From contig JAPLFG010000003.1 in the NCBI GenBank assembly GCA_026390795.1, forward strand, positions 372,001 to 436,000: a stretch of DNA of 64,000 nt. The letters are read 5' to 3'. The notes below the pieces were generated by a model. It saw only the letters and a program-made list of their open reading frames with translations, did not search any database and had not been told where the DNA came from. A program made the translations under genes and the position numbers. This document shows, piece after piece, positions 35,336-45,227 of the stretch. Source of the DNA: Ignavibacteriales bacterium. GTDB lineage: Bacteria > Bacteroidota > Ignavibacteria > Ignavibacteriales > Melioribacteraceae. The stretch's first letter is position 1; every line of letters begins with the position of its first letter.

Positions 35336-38011
35336 CTACAATGATAATCCTGAGAATCTAATACCAAAAATTATTGTACGAGGTTGTGTAATAATCATAT
35401 TGAGTCGTTCAAATTTGTCGTTGTTTGTTAGATTCTCTACTTGAACAAATCCTGTTAGCACTTCAGTAATCTTTTGCGAAACACCCATATTAATTTTAAG
35501 ATATGAAGGATATGTTATTAGGTAACCTGATGGATATGGTTTTTTTGCTGGAACATATTTTCCGCTGTAAACATCAGCAAGAAAACCATAAAAATCTGCA
35601 GCTATCCACTCTCCAAATTGGAAAGCGCTCAGTGTTATTGTTGTACCTTCAATTGGAGTTACTTCAATATTTGTTGACAATGTATATTTAGGCTGTCCGT
35701 TTAATTGATCCCCAACCCTTGAACCGCCTGTATAAGTTGGCGCCAGTTGGGTTATAGTACTTTTATTTGTACCATAATTAATATTTATAGTTAACCAATC
35801 ATATGGGTGTGTAACAGCTTTGATTTCAAAACCTTCATTTTTAACTTCGTCCACATTCTGGTATTGATAAGTTGAGATATTTTGACTGTTTGACCCTAGA
35901 TTCACTTGTTCAATTAAATTTGTTGGTTTTTGGTTATAGTAAGTTAAGCTTAACGACAATATGCTTGAGTAATAAAGGTCTGCTCCAATCTCCCAACCTT
36001 TTTGTATCTGAGATTTTAAACCAGGATTTGGAAAAATAATGTATGTTGGGGCTACAGTACCTGCCACCTGACTGGCATCAGGAATAATAACCGATTGTCC
36101 CCATGCAATTCTTCCTTTCACCATCCATTTTTCCAATTCATATACGGCACTAATCCCTAAACGGGGTGACCAGGTATATGCATTGGTTGCCCCTGACGGG
36201 TTTTTATCTGCGCGCAATCCGCCTGTAAAGAAAAGAAAATCATTGTACGATAGTTGTGTCTGTCCAAAGAATCCTGAATTTATTACATAACCTGGATTTT
36301 GATCTACGAAATCATAATTATTTTTGTCAAGAACCTTAGACGAGAAGAATGGATGGGAATACTGAGACCAATCATATCCTAATGTTGTTGCCGAACCAAT
36401 CAATTCGAACAACTTTGCCTGATATGATGTGTTGTAAGATGCTGTCCAGCGTTCGGTTCTCGAATCAGTAATCGAATAAAGTTTTGTGGTTGTATTGGGA
36501 GTTCTATCGTAGTTTAATGAATTCAATGTATTATAGCCAAGAGTAAAATTGTGAGTCCAATTTTCAGCAGCTTTATAACTTAGATTAAGTGCATAGGTCT
36601 GGTATGCGCTTTGTGATGCAGTATTCGGTGCCGCATAAGTTTGTCCTATTGAGTTATACATTTTAATATAGATAGGATCCCATCCCCTTGTATTATTCCG
36701 TTTAGAATAATTTAGAGACAATCCTCCGGTCAGATCTCCAAGATGAAAATTTGTGGAACCGGTAAGGTTTAGTGCTTGTTCTTGAAAAAGCGGTATCCAT
36801 TGAGGTTCAGTGTTATAATTAACACCTAAATTATAACTGAAAATACTGTAACCACCGCTGGCATTTAATAAATATTCCTGGCCAAATGGTGAAGTACCAC
36901 TATTATACTTATTATCTATAGAAGTCGCTGTAACTTTCCCGGATAGTTTTGAGTCGCCAGATTTTCCATGTTTAGTAAAGATCTGCATAACACCACTAAT
37001 AGCGCCTGCACCATAGATAGTTGAAGCTTGAGGACCCGGAACTACCTCAACACGTTCAATAACACTGGGGTCCATATAGGTTATATATGCCGGGTCAGAT
37101 GCTTCTACTCCATCAATATAAACCTTAAGTGTGGAGGCGGCTCCTGAAACTGTAGATACTCCTCTTACAGAAAAAGCTCCGTAAGTTGTACCGACACCTT
37201 CATCTGTATATATAGCTCCTGGAACAGTTAAACGGACAAGGTCAGCAACATCGGTTGGATTTATATTTTCAATTTCACGTGCTGTTATAACGCTTATTGT
37301 ATTGGGAAGCTTTTTAACCAGTGTCGGGAGAACCGTACCGGTTGTGACTACAATTTCATTCATATTAATATCAGTTGGTTCAAGCTGTAAGTTTAGCCCC
37401 ACTGTTTGGTTTGCAGTAACATTAACCGTTGCTTCCTTTGATTTATAGCCTACACTTGAAACAACCAACGTATATTTGCCTTCACTAACATTATCAATTG
37501 TATAGTTACCTCCTATATTCGTAGAAGTACCATGGGTTGTTCCTTTAATTAGAACACTTGCCCCCACAACAGCTTCTTTTGTCCTTGAGTCGGTTACTTT
37601 TCCTTTTACAGAACCTGTTTCAACAGCCGTAACTAAATTTTCTTTTTGCCCATAAGATTTTTTTACAACAATCTGATCGTTGATTCTGTTGAAAGTTAAT
37701 CCGTAATCTTTAGCAAATACTTCAAGTATATTGTAGAGAGATTCGTCATCCACAATAACCGTTGCTTTTTCATTCAGGGGAAGTCCCTCTTCAAAAAAAA
37801 TGAATTTAAAATTTGTTTTACTTTCAATTATTTGCAATGCCTGTTCAAGCGTAACGCTTACTGCCTTTACACTCACTTTAATATCTCGAAGGTTCTGTCC
37901 CTCCGCAGGCGTTGTGGCAAAGAGTATATTGACAAGAATCCCCTGTAGAAGCAGCCCCAAGAATGAATATAATAAAGCCATTTTGATTGTCCGTATAATA
38001 TAATTTTTCAT
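35336..38011 (-). CDS. TonB-dependent receptor with STN signalling domain
   Basis: Outer-membrane active transporter of 891 residues. In order it has a signal sequence, an STN (secretin/TonB short N-terminal) domain at ~45-115 ('LEQALQIIESKTNFKFIFFE') and a carboxypeptidase-regulatory-like domain at ~130-215 ('GKVTDSRTKEAVVGASVLIKG'). A plug domain at ~225-340 ('IDGVEASDP', 'VERVEVVPGPQASTIYG') and a 22-strand barrel ending in a short hydrophobic tail follow. The STN domain and the upstream fecR and fecI-like genes indicate a FecA-type receptor that signals to a sigma factor. The substrate is not visible: there is no SusD partner, nor siderophore or B12 genes nearby. An ACAGGTG site precedes the ATG. 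Confidence 0.92.
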   Translation of the reverse strand: MKNYIIRTIKMALLYSFLGLLLQGILVNILFATTPAEGQNLRDIKVSVKAVSVTLEQALQIIESKTNFKFIFFEEGLPLNEKATVIVDDESLYNILEVFAKDYGLTFNRINDQIVVKKSYGQKENLVTAVETGSVKGKVTDSRTKEAVVGASVLIKGTTHGTSTNIGGNYTIDNVSEGKYTLVVSSVGYKSKEATVNVTANQTVGLNLQLEPTDINMNEIVVTTGTVLPTLVKKLPNTISVITAREIENINPTDVADLVRLTVPGAIYTDEGVGTTYGAFSVRGVSTVSGAASTLKVYIDGVEASDPAYITYMDPSVIERVEVVPGPQASTIYGAGAISGVMQIFTKHGKSGDSKLSGKVTATSIDNKYNSGTSPFGQEYLLNASGGYSIFSYNLGVNYNTEPQWIPLFQEQALNLTGSTNFHLGDLTGGLSLNYSKRNNTRGWDPIYIKMYNSIGQTYAAPNTASQSAYQTYALNLSYKAAENWTHNFTLGYNTLNSLNYDRTPNTTTKLYSITDSRTERWTASYNTSYQAKLFELIGSATTLGYDWSQYSHPFFSSKVLDKNNYDFVDQNPGYVINSGFFGQTQLSYNDFLFFTGGLRADKNPSGATNAYTWSPRLGISAVYELEKWMVKGRIAWGQSVIIPDASQVAGTVAPTYIIFPNPGLKSQIQKGWEIGADLYYSSILSLSLTYYNQKPTNLIEQVNLGSNSQNISTYQYQNVDEVKNEGFEIKAVTHPYDWLTININYGTNKSTITQLAPTYTGGSRVGDQLNGQPKYTLSTNIEVTPIEGTTITLSAFQFGEWIAADFYGFLADVYSGKYVPAKKPYPSGYLITYPSYLKINMGVSQKITEVLTGFVQVENLTNNDKFERLNMIITQPRTIIFGIRFSGLSL

Positions 38012-38059
38012 ATTTTACACCTGTCTGTGTTAAACATTTTGTTAATTATGTGTTTAGCA

Positions 38060-38100
38060 TTTTAAAGCCGTGACGATCTTCCCATCGTCATGGCTTTTTA
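38060..38100. terminator. Hairpin between fecR-like and receptor genes
   Basis: A 14-pair stem with one G-U (38064-38077 with 38084-38097) and a six-base loop. On the minus strand, the direction of the flanking genes, it is followed by TTTAAAA. On the plus strand it is followed by T5. It probably works as a partial terminator that separates the level of receptor mRNA from that of the regulators. Confidence 0.65.
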
Positions 38101-38144
38101 TTGACCCTCATAGATTTTCACTCCTCCTTAAATATGTTGATAAA

Positions 38145-39146
38145 TTATTTTTTGTAGAAAATGATCTTCTTGGTTTCGTTTTTCTCTTTAATATTTTTGC
38201 ATTGAAGCCCGGTTAACTTTTTAAGTGTCTCAGAGATTGTCCAGAGAGATTCGTTCTTGAAATTTGCGGTGATTTTGCGGTTGGAAAACGATGGATCTGT
38301 CAATTCGAATTTTATTCCGTAAGCTCTTTCCAGTTTCACCAGAACATTTTTAAATGGTTCTTTCTTGAACACCAGCACATTTTCTTTCCATCCGGTTGCT
38401 TCCTGCAAATCAAAATGTTCAACAGTGCCGATCTCGTTGTTCTTGTTATACAATAGCTGCTGATCCGGCTGAAGCATTACAATATTCTCAACTGTACCTG
38501 AATTTTCCTTAGAAACTTTAACGCTTCCGCTGACCAGAGAGACCGCAATGTTTTTTTCTTCTGGAAAGGCGCTTATATTGAATTTTGTACCCAACACAGT
38601 AGTTACAAGATTTCCGGTATGAACAACAAATGGTTTCGACGGGTTGTGGCTAATATTGAAATACGCTTCGCCCTTTAAATAGACCTCCCGCGAGTTCTTT
38701 CCGAATCCAATTGGATATTTTAATTTGCTGTCCGCGTTAAGAATTATTGTTGAGCCATCGGGTAGCGACAAAGTAAATTTTTGCCCCATCTCCGTAACAT
38801 TCTCATTCCATATAACAGCTTTCGGTTTTTTATTGAATATGCCGCTTACTATTAATAGAGTTGTACTTAGAGTAATGAATAAAATAATTGATGCTGCTGT
38901 TTTGATCAGATGAGGTGTGAATAATATTTTTTGAAATAAATTTCTATCGGTATTCTCTATCTTCTTCTTGATTTCAGAATATATTTTATCCTCCATGTTT
39001 TGTTTATCTCCTAAATCAAATGCATTCCAATTTGTGCTGGTATGTTGGAATGAATCTAAATATTTCTGAAACAACAACTCTTCATCGGGAAGGCATTCTC
39101 CTCTCAGGTACTTTTCAGCTAATTTTGTGAAATCTTGATTGTTCAT
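38145..39146 (-). CDS. FecR-family anti-sigma/sigma regulator
   Basis: Single-pass inner-membrane protein of 333 residues. A cytoplasmic N-terminal part (~1-78) would bind the sigma factor, one transmembrane helix (~80-104) follows, and the periplasmic FecR domain shows 'FTLSLPDGSTIILNADSKLKYP', 'REVYLKGEAYFNISHNPSKPF' and 'VHTGNLVTTVLGTKFNIS' (each quoted in part). The C-terminal DUF4974-type domain ('VLVKLERAYGIKFELTD') would contact the STN domain of the receptor. It lies directly between the fecI-like gene and the receptor gene, as in the Bacteroidota cell-surface signalling loci. A GAGAAG site precedes the ATG. Confidence 0.93.
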   Translation of the reverse strand: MNNQDFTKLAEKYLRGECLPDEELLFQKYLDSFQHTSTNWNAFDLGDKQNMEDKIYSEIKKKIENTDRNLFQKILFTPHLIKTAASIILFITLSTTLLIVSGIFNKKPKAVIWNENVTEMGQKFTLSLPDGSTIILNADSKLKYPIGFGKNSREVYLKGEAYFNISHNPSKPFVVHTGNLVTTVLGTKFNISAFPEEKNIAVSLVSGSVKVSKENSGTVENIVMLQPDQQLLYNKNNEIGTVEHFDLQEATGWKENVLVFKKEPFKNVLVKLERAYGIKFELTDPSFSNRKITANFKNESLWTISETLKKLTGLQCKNIKEKNETKKIIFYKK

Positions 39147-39287
39147 TATTTCTTCTCAAAAGTAATGGATTACTTATTTTTCGTTTTCTCTGTACTTAAG
39201 TACCGTAGAGAGATAATAAGTACTATCCGCTTTGTGTCATTCGGTAATATCTTTGCACGGAATCAATACAAGTAAGTGTTGGGGGTT

Positions 39288-39854
39288 TTACAAAAAAATT
39301 ATGTTGATACTTTTTAGCGATTTTCGGATGGTTTTTAATGCATTGGTAATTTGATTCTTTATCGTTTGAACGGAGAGATTAAGTTTAGAAGCGATTTCTT
39401 TATTGGATAATTCCTCATTCCGGCTTAACCGAAAAATTATTTTCCGTTGTTCCGGCAGGGACTCTATCAGGCTTTCGATACGATTATAAAGCTCTAAATA
39501 TTCCATCGATTCTTCAATTCTATTTTCTGATATGAAATCTTCGAATTCTGAATTATGTCGTTCTAATAGTTTTCGTTGCCGGAATTGTTTGAATATCTGG
39601 AATCTCACAGCCTGGTATAAATAAGCTGAAACATTATCGATCTGCAAAGATTTTCTTCTCGTCCATAAGTTTGTAAACATTTCCTGAATGATATCCTCAC
39701 AGATATCTTTTTCTCTAAGGACATTGTAGGCGTAAATATAAAGCTTGGACCAGTATCTTTTGTAAATCTCGTTGAATGCAATTTGATCATTATTTTTTGC
39801 CAGTTCGAATAAACCCCTATCCGAAAGATCAAATATTTTTTTATCGGGCAGCAT
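39288..39854 (-). CDS. FecI-like ECF RNA polymerase sigma factor
   Basis: Sigma-70 family ECF factor of 188 residues of the Bacteroidota FecI-like group. Region 2 is at ~20-90 ('FNEIYKRYWSKLYIYAYNVL', 'DIIQEMFTNLWTRR') and region 4 at ~130-180 ('LPEQRKIIFRLSRNEELSNKEIA', quoted in part, with helix-turn-helix 'LNLSVQTIKNQI'). It would be held by the neighbouring FecR-like protein and released when the receptor binds substrate, then activate the receptor gene. The 141 bases to fecR contain no clear terminator. Confidence 0.92.
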   Translation of the reverse strand: MLPDKKIFDLSDRGLFELAKNNDQIAFNEIYKRYWSKLYIYAYNVLREKDICEDIIQEMFTNLWTRRKSLQIDNVSAYLYQAVRFQIFKQFRQRKLLERHNSEFEDFISENRIEESMEYLELYNRIESLIESLPEQRKIIFRLSRNEELSNKEIASKLNLSVQTIKNQITNALKTIRKSLKSINIIFL

Positions 39855-40166
39855 TCAGGCCACTTAATTTAATGATGGAAAAACTTTTTCTTGGCTGAAT
39901 CTAAAGAAAATATTTCCGAGAAACTATATTTTTGAAATATAAGAAGGATTGGAAAGCTGATCTAAAAAACTTTCTATTGATGTTTTCCGGTTTGGGTAAA
40001 ATTTGATTAGACTTAACTATGGATTTATTTCTGTCGAATCCGATAAAATGAATATGATAAATTTGAATAGTTACTCACTACAAATAGTACATTCAGTTTC
40101 CCGGTTAAAAGATTCTTTTCTTTGAGTCGTTACCGTCTTGAATTAGGCAGCCGCTAGACTATTCTT
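39855..40166. other. Intergenic region upstream of the fecI-like gene
   Basis: About 312 bases without a supportable gene. It contains a small AT-only dyad (TATATTT at 39925-39931, AAATATA at 39935-39941) that could lie in the promoter of the sigma gene. I found no convincing -35/-10 pair and no hairpin ending the phosphatase gene that stops at 40167. Confidence 0.5.
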
Positions 40167-42731
40167 TCAAAATGTAGTTTTGATGGAAAGAACAGTTATA
40201 TCGTCGTACTGCGGCACTTTACCCCGGAATTCATTTAAATCATTAAGTAAAATCTTTTCTATTTGAGAACAGTTATGATTGAAATTTTCCACTAATAATT
40301 TTTCCAATCTTGCTTCGCCGTAAAACTGATTTGCCGAATTCATCAATTCTGTAACACCATCTGAATAAATGAAGAATAGGTCTTCCCTTTGAAGTTGTAA
40401 AGATTCTTCTTCAAGCGATGAATTGAATAGTTCACCTTTGTCTAAGCCGACTCCCATTCCACCCGATGCAAATGTATCGCACTCGCCGTTACGTATTCTG
40501 ATCATTCCCGGATGACCTGCTCTACAGAATGTTACGCGTTTTGTATCAAGATCGAATAGTGCAAGTGACACAGTAATAAACCATCCCCTTTCGATGTTTT
40601 CATAAATATTTTTGTTTACATCAATTAAAACATCTCGGGGTGATTTTCCATCGGTGCAATAAAGACGAATCATGGTTTGAAGTTTGGACATGTAGAACGA
40701 TGCGCTTAATCCTTTTCCGGAAACATCTCCGACAACAACAAACAATTTCTTCTCCGAAATTTTAATCAGATCAAAATAATCTCCGCCAACATGCATAGCG
40801 GGAATCATCTTGCCGGAAAAATCGAGTCCTTCTATTTTTGGAAAAACTTTTGGCAGTAATGTTTCTTGAATCTTCCTCGCATTTTCCAAATCGCGTTCCA
40901 TCTTTTGTTTTTCAGTTTCGGATTCATATAACCTTGCATTCTCAATAGAAACCGCAACCTGGTTAGCTGCTGAAATTAACAATTCAATATCTTTACCGGA
41001 AAACCGGGAACCGGATTGTTTTAATCCAAACAACAGTAAACCAATCACCTTATGTTTAATAAATAACGGTATGATTGTAAAAATATCTTCAACAATTAGC
41101 CGGTCGGCATCATCTTCCCAAATTGTCCGGAAATCTTGCCTTTCAATTATGGGTTCCAATCCGATTAAACTACGTTCTAAAAGAAATTTCTCTATAATAT
41201 TTTTTTTATCATCTAACCGGAACCATGAATTCGATATACCCTGATGTCTTGCAAGTTTATAAACATCTTCGTCATCGCGCAGCAGCAAACCGAATGTTTT
41301 AATTCTCAGCGACTTAACGAACATATCCAAAGTTGAATCAAGTATATTTTCTTGTCCAACAATACTCGCTACTTCGTTGCTAAAAACTAACAATCGTGAT
41401 TGAAATGCGAACTGTTCAGGATAAAACTTTTCTGTAAGGTAATCCTGAAATTTATCTTTCGTTGACTGGAAAACAACTGCAAATAAAACAAAAACCATTC
41501 CGGCAATTACCCCTTGATATTCCGTTCCAATTGCGGCACTTATTGACTGCCCGATCAGATAAATAATCAAGAAATAAATTCCTGCCAGCGCAACAGTTGC
41601 AGCCCCGTATACAATTGTATTCTTAACAACTTCACTTACATCCATTAGCGAGTATCGAAAAATAGAATAACCAAATGCTATAGGAAGCAACGCAATAAGA
41701 ATAACCGGAGTGAAATAATATGGATTGTTAAATATTACACCGCCAATCCTGGCCGCAAGTGTAAATGTGTAGATAAGCGCAATTACAGAAATTAGGTACG
41801 AAACTAGAATTACAAAGATGGCGTTTCGTTCCTGTTTTGTTTTCAACTTCACATAATTAATAAATAGAAATACCAGACCGATTACTAAACCGCAACCGAT
41901 AAGAAAAGAGATTATAGTTGAAATCGTTTCATACAGTTTTCCGTTTCCTTTTTGATAAACAAAATAGATCTTCAATGAGATTATGACAGCGAAGATAATA
42001 TAAGGACCAAAATTTAATAGTCTATTGAACCATTTCTTTTTGACCAGTGATAATTCCTTGGGGAAAAGAGAAAAGAAACGGACTAATAAAAACGGAAAGA
42101 ATACTCCTCCTAAAGTCCACAATGCATCAACAGTAAAAAGAAGAATTACGTTTTGAAAAATCGGGTTCGGAACCTGCTGCCCGCGATATAGCATGTCTGC
42201 CATTGCAAATAAAGTGGCGGCAATTCCAACTCTATAAAATGCATTCTGAGTTCTTCCTTCCGATTTTGCCATCACAACAATGAAACCGACTATCATCCAA
42301 ATAAAAGAGAGCAGCGCAAATGCCAGTCCGCTGAAGTTTATCAATTTTTTTACAAGAATTTTGACTTCAAGTATCTTGCCGTTCTTAAGAATTTTGTATG
42401 TAGCGTAATCGCCCGCTTGAATACGATCTAATGTGCGTGAGGCGACAAGGTTATTTATTAATTTAACGCCATCTATGGCAAGAAGCTGATCACCATTTCT
42501 AATACCGGCTTGCCATGTTACACCATTCTCTTTTACCTGATCAAAATAAACCTTGATAGAATCACCGTCAGAGGATTTTTTTTCGATCCAAAGACATTCA
42601 TCGTTTGATTGTGCCGTAACCTCAAATATGAAAAAGAAATTCGCTATTCCGATTAGTAAGAGAATCACAGTTGATATAAGAATAATTTTCTTCTGATTCT
42701 TGACCCAAAATTTTTTGAATATCTCTTTCAT
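40167..42731 (-). CDS. Membrane PP2C-type (SpoIIE) phosphatase with PDZ-like and GAF domains
   Basis: An 854-residue sensor phosphatase. One N-terminal helix, a periplasmic PDZ-like segment (~70-120, 'AGIRNGDQLLAIDGVKL') and seven or so transmembrane helices (~135-420) precede a GAF domain (~430-590). A linker helix with 'DLENARKIQETLLPKVFP' leads to the SpoIIE/PP2C domain. All four metal-site acidic motifs are present (GGDYFD, GDVSGKG, YSDGV, YDDIT). It should dephosphorylate a STAS anti-anti-sigma protein. It is last in a five-gene run, two bases after the previous phosphatase gene. Confidence 0.88.
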   Translation of the reverse strand: MKEIFKKFWVKNQKKIILISTVILLLIGIANFFFIFEVTAQSNDECLWIEKKSSDGDSIKVYFDQVKENGVTWQAGIRNGDQLLAIDGVKLINNLVASRTLDRIQAGDYATYKILKNGKILEVKILVKKLINFSGLAFALLSFIWMIVGFIVVMAKSEGRTQNAFYRVGIAATLFAMADMLYRGQQVPNPIFQNVILLFTVDALWTLGGVFFPFLLVRFFSLFPKELSLVKKKWFNRLLNFGPYIIFAVIISLKIYFVYQKGNGKLYETISTIISFLIGCGLVIGLVFLFINYVKLKTKQERNAIFVILVSYLISVIALIYTFTLAARIGGVIFNNPYYFTPVILIALLPIAFGYSIFRYSLMDVSEVVKNTIVYGAATVALAGIYFLIIYLIGQSISAAIGTEYQGVIAGMVFVLFAVVFQSTKDKFQDYLTEKFYPEQFAFQSRLLVFSNEVASIVGQENILDSTLDMFVKSLRIKTFGLLLRDDEDVYKLARHQGISNSWFRLDDKKNIIEKFLLERSLIGLEPIIERQDFRTIWEDDADRLIVEDIFTIIPLFIKHKVIGLLLFGLKQSGSRFSGKDIELLISAANQVAVSIENARLYESETEKQKMERDLENARKIQETLLPKVFPKIEGLDFSGKMIPAMHVGGDYFDLIKISEKKLFVVVGDVSGKGLSASFYMSKLQTMIRLYCTDGKSPRDVLIDVNKNIYENIERGWFITVSLALFDLDTKRVTFCRAGHPGMIRIRNGECDTFASGGMGVGLDKGELFNSSLEEESLQLQREDLFFIYSDGVTELMNSANQFYGEARLEKLLVENFNHNCSQIEKILLNDLNEFRGKVPQYDDITVLSIKTTF

Positions 42732-42732
42732 A

Positions 42733-44412
42733 TCATTTTACCTTTATAACCAAACATGTGATGTCGTCGGATTGCTCAGCGCCGTGAGTATAATCTTCGA
42801 CACTAAATCGAATGTGTGAAAGAATGTTGTGAGAATTTTCTTGATATTTTTGTCGGGCAAGTTCTTCAAGTCTTTCATCTGAATATTCTTCCCACTTATC
42901 ATTCATTGCTTCCGTAATACCGTCTGTAAAAAGAACGACTGCATCTCCGGTCTGAAGTTGTACGACTTCGGAAATATACGGTACAACAGTTTGCATGACC
43001 CCTAAAATCATTCCGCCTTTCCTAAGTTTTGTAATTTCACCGTTGCGAATTAAAAGCGGCGGATTATGACCGGCGTTAACGTAATTGATCTCTTTCTTCT
43101 CGTTATCGATAATTCCCCAGAAAAACGTTATGAAGCTTCCCATTGTTGTATTCTCCGCAACAAGATCATTCATAAGGTTGGTGGCAATATCAAGCGGGAG
43201 TTTCATTTTACAAATTGATTTCAAGAATGCCTGAATATTAGCCATCAATAAAGCCGCAGGTACACCTTTGCCGGAGACATCCGCTATTGCAAATAAAACA
43301 TTGTTGTCGTCAAGTTTAACAATGTCATAATAATCCCCGCCAACCATACGCGCAGATTTATTAAATGCGTCTATTTCAAAATTGGAAAGTGCCGGGATTG
43401 ATTTTGGGAGTAAATTATTTTGGATGTTGCGGGCAGTCTCAAGATCTTTTTCGAGTCTTTGTTTATCAAGTGTTTCTTTAAACAAACGCGCATTCTCAAT
43501 CGAAATAATTGCAAGACTTCCTACCGAAGAGACAAATTCGATGTCGGATTGAGTGTACTGGAGTTCGTTAATACGTTTACCAAGAAGAATTAATCCTTTT
43601 GTTTCTCCTTTGATTTGCATCGGCACAATTAGGTCTACACCAACCTCGGCAAATGGTTTAAGTTCATCAACAAATTCAAATCGAGTCATTGGCTTTATAA
43701 ATTGGTTTGTATCACAACTTTTAAGAACAGTCCTAAGATGTGTCTCGTCAAATCGATTTTCTAAAAAACTTAGAATATTCCCGGCACATGATATTACGGA
43801 ATATTTTGAAACCATCATCTGCCCGATTAAAGAATAGACAAGCATTTTACTTACCATTTCAATTTGTAAAATGCCGCTAAACTCTTTGCTCAAATCAAAA
43901 AGAGAACTAAGCTGGTTTACTTTAGCGTCGAGATTCCGGTTTGCTCTTTTTAATTTCTCAACAACAATTGAATTTTCTATAGCGGTTGAACCAACATTCA
44001 GAATCGTTTTAAGAAAATTGATGTCTTCTATATCGTACGGTTTATTTGTTAATCTCTGTCCGAGAATAATCATTCCCTTGAGTCCATCCGTTGAATGGAT
44101 TTCTTCAAGAACGGAAAAATTATTTTGTTTTACAAAATCATTAATAAGCTCATCCGATTTATATTCGCTGAAAGAGACTTTCGGAAAATTTTCTATAATT
44201 AATTTTGGAATTCCCTTTACGGCGCTCACTTCAAGATTATTTTCTTCATTGAAGAGCGCAATTAATCCTTTTGTTGTATGAAATTTTCCGAAACATGTAA
44301 GCAGAATATTATTGAGTGTGAAATTTAAGTCCAGCGTCGAATTTATAAGATTGCTGAAATCTACAAGAGCAGAAAAATTTCTAAGCGCAGCATTGTTGTC
44401 TAATTGTTGCAT
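42733..44412 (-). CDS. Cytosolic PP2C-type (SpoIIE) phosphatase with two GAF domains
   Basis: A 559-residue soluble protein: GAF-like domain at ~10-155, coiled coil, second GAF-like domain at ~180-310, then the linker 'DLETARNIQNNLLPKSIP' and a SpoIIE/PP2C phosphatase domain. The metal-site motifs GGDYYD, ADVSGKG, FTDGI and SDDIT are intact, so it should be active. With no transmembrane segment it would read a cytosolic signal through GAF. It lies between the RsbW-like kinase gene (5 bases upstream) and the PDZ-type phosphatase gene. Confidence 0.9.
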   Translation of the reverse strand: MQQLDNNAALRNFSALVDFSNLINSTLDLNFTLNNILLTCFGKFHTTKGLIALFNEENNLEVSAVKGIPKLIIENFPKVSFSEYKSDELINDFVKQNNFSVLEEIHSTDGLKGMIILGQRLTNKPYDIEDINFLKTILNVGSTAIENSIVVEKLKRANRNLDAKVNQLSSLFDLSKEFSGILQIEMVSKMLVYSLIGQMMVSKYSVISCAGNILSFLENRFDETHLRTVLKSCDTNQFIKPMTRFEFVDELKPFAEVGVDLIVPMQIKGETKGLILLGKRINELQYTQSDIEFVSSVGSLAIISIENARLFKETLDKQRLEKDLETARNIQNNLLPKSIPALSNFEIDAFNKSARMVGGDYYDIVKLDDNNVLFAIADVSGKGVPAALLMANIQAFLKSICKMKLPLDIATNLMNDLVAENTTMGSFITFFWGIIDNEKKEINYVNAGHNPPLLIRNGEITKLRKGGMILGVMQTVVPYISEVVQLQTGDAVVLFTDGITEAMNDKWEEYSDERLEELARQKYQENSHNILSHIRFSVEDYTHGAEQSDDITCLVIKVK

Positions 44413-44417
44413 GACAA

Positions 44418-44852
44418 TTAGGAGAGATATTTAACTAAAATAACTTGGTTTTTATTTCCGGTAAGAGTAGAGTACTTAACTTCATCCATAAGCTTTTTCA
44501 TAAGAAACATGCCAAGCCCGCCGGCTCGTTTCTGCTTATAATAATGAATTAAGTCGGGTTCCGGCACACGTGCTGGATCAAAGTGATTACCTTCGTCGGT
44601 TATAGCAATAATAAATTTGCTCTCTTCAAACTTGATGGAAATGATAATATTGCCGTCGGGAGAATATTTATAGGCGTGTTTAATAATATTTGTACATGCT
44701 TCATCTACAGCAAGAATTATTTTACCGATTGTTTCATCGGTAAATCCGATTTCTTCTGCCGCAGACCTCGTAAACTCTCTTATCAAAGCAAGATTGTCGG
44801 TTGTACTTTTGATAGAAAGTTCTTTCTCAAATATTTTGTTAGAAGAATTCAA
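44418..44852 (-). CDS. RsbW/SpoIIAB-like anti-sigma serine kinase (HATPase)
   Basis: A 144-residue GHKL-fold kinase: N box 'AVDEACTNIIKHAY' (48-61), G1 box 'TDEGNHFDP' (85-93) and G2 box 'GGLGMFLMKKLMDEV' (111-125). Such kinases bind either a target protein or a STAS antagonist, which they phosphorylate on Ser. The start is TTG at 44852, two bases after the STAS stop, with an AAGGA ribosome-binding site inside the STAS gene end. The STAS-kinase-phosphatase order is the standard partner-switch arrangement. No sigma-B-type factor is next to it, so the output partner is unknown. Confidence 0.9.
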   Translation of the reverse strand: MNSSNKIFEKELSIKSTTDNLALIREFTRSAAEEIGFTDETIGKIILAVDEACTNIIKHAYKYSPDGNIIISIKFEESKFIIAITDEGNHFDPARVPEPDLIHYYKQKRAGGLGMFLMKKLMDEVKYSTLTGNKNQVILVKYLS

Positions 44853-44854
44853 GC

Positions 44855-45208
44855 TTATCCTTGAGAATCAAATTTTTGAAGAGCTTCTTTTTCTTCTTTG
44901 AAGAATTCGTATAAAATCGGAAAGCCGAGTAGATCGAAAATGTTATAAACATTTTCTTTCATGTTAGAGAACTTGATATCACCGCTGTTTTCTCTCATTG
45001 TTTCTACGTAAGCCATAAAAACACCAAGCCCGGCGCTGCTTATGTACTTCAACTCGTCAAAATTGACCACAACTCGAAACTGACGCTGGTCGAGTAATTT
45101 GTTGAAGATATTTTCAAGCTCCGGCGCGGTATGAGCATCAAGATACCCTTTCACATCAATCACACTCACGGAACCGACTCCTCGTAAGTTGACATTGAAA
45201 TCCGCCAT
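44855..45208 (-). CDS. STAS-domain anti-sigma factor antagonist
   Basis: A 117-residue single STAS domain with the phosphorylation-site segment 'YISSAGLGVF'; the phosphorylated Ser would be S57 or S58. In partner switching the unphosphorylated form binds the RsbW-like kinase, and the kinase inactivates it by phosphorylation. It is encoded directly before the kinase and after a membrane SpoIIE phosphatase. A GGAGTTATTTA stretch precedes the ATG. The Glu/Lys-rich tail after ~residue 100 is an extra helix. Confidence 0.92.
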   Translation of the reverse strand: MADFNVNLRGVGSVSVIDVKGYLDAHTAPELENIFNKLLDQRQFRVVVNFDELKYISSAGLGVFMAYVETMRENSGDIKFSNMKENVYNIFDLLGFPILYEFFKEEKEALQKFDSQG

Positions 45209-45227
45209 TAAATAACTCCTGCTATTA

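Noticed and set aside
43871-44281. A 136-codon open frame antisense to the double-GAF phosphatase gene
   Set aside because: It is complementary to coding sequence with intact domains, and no start signal precedes it.
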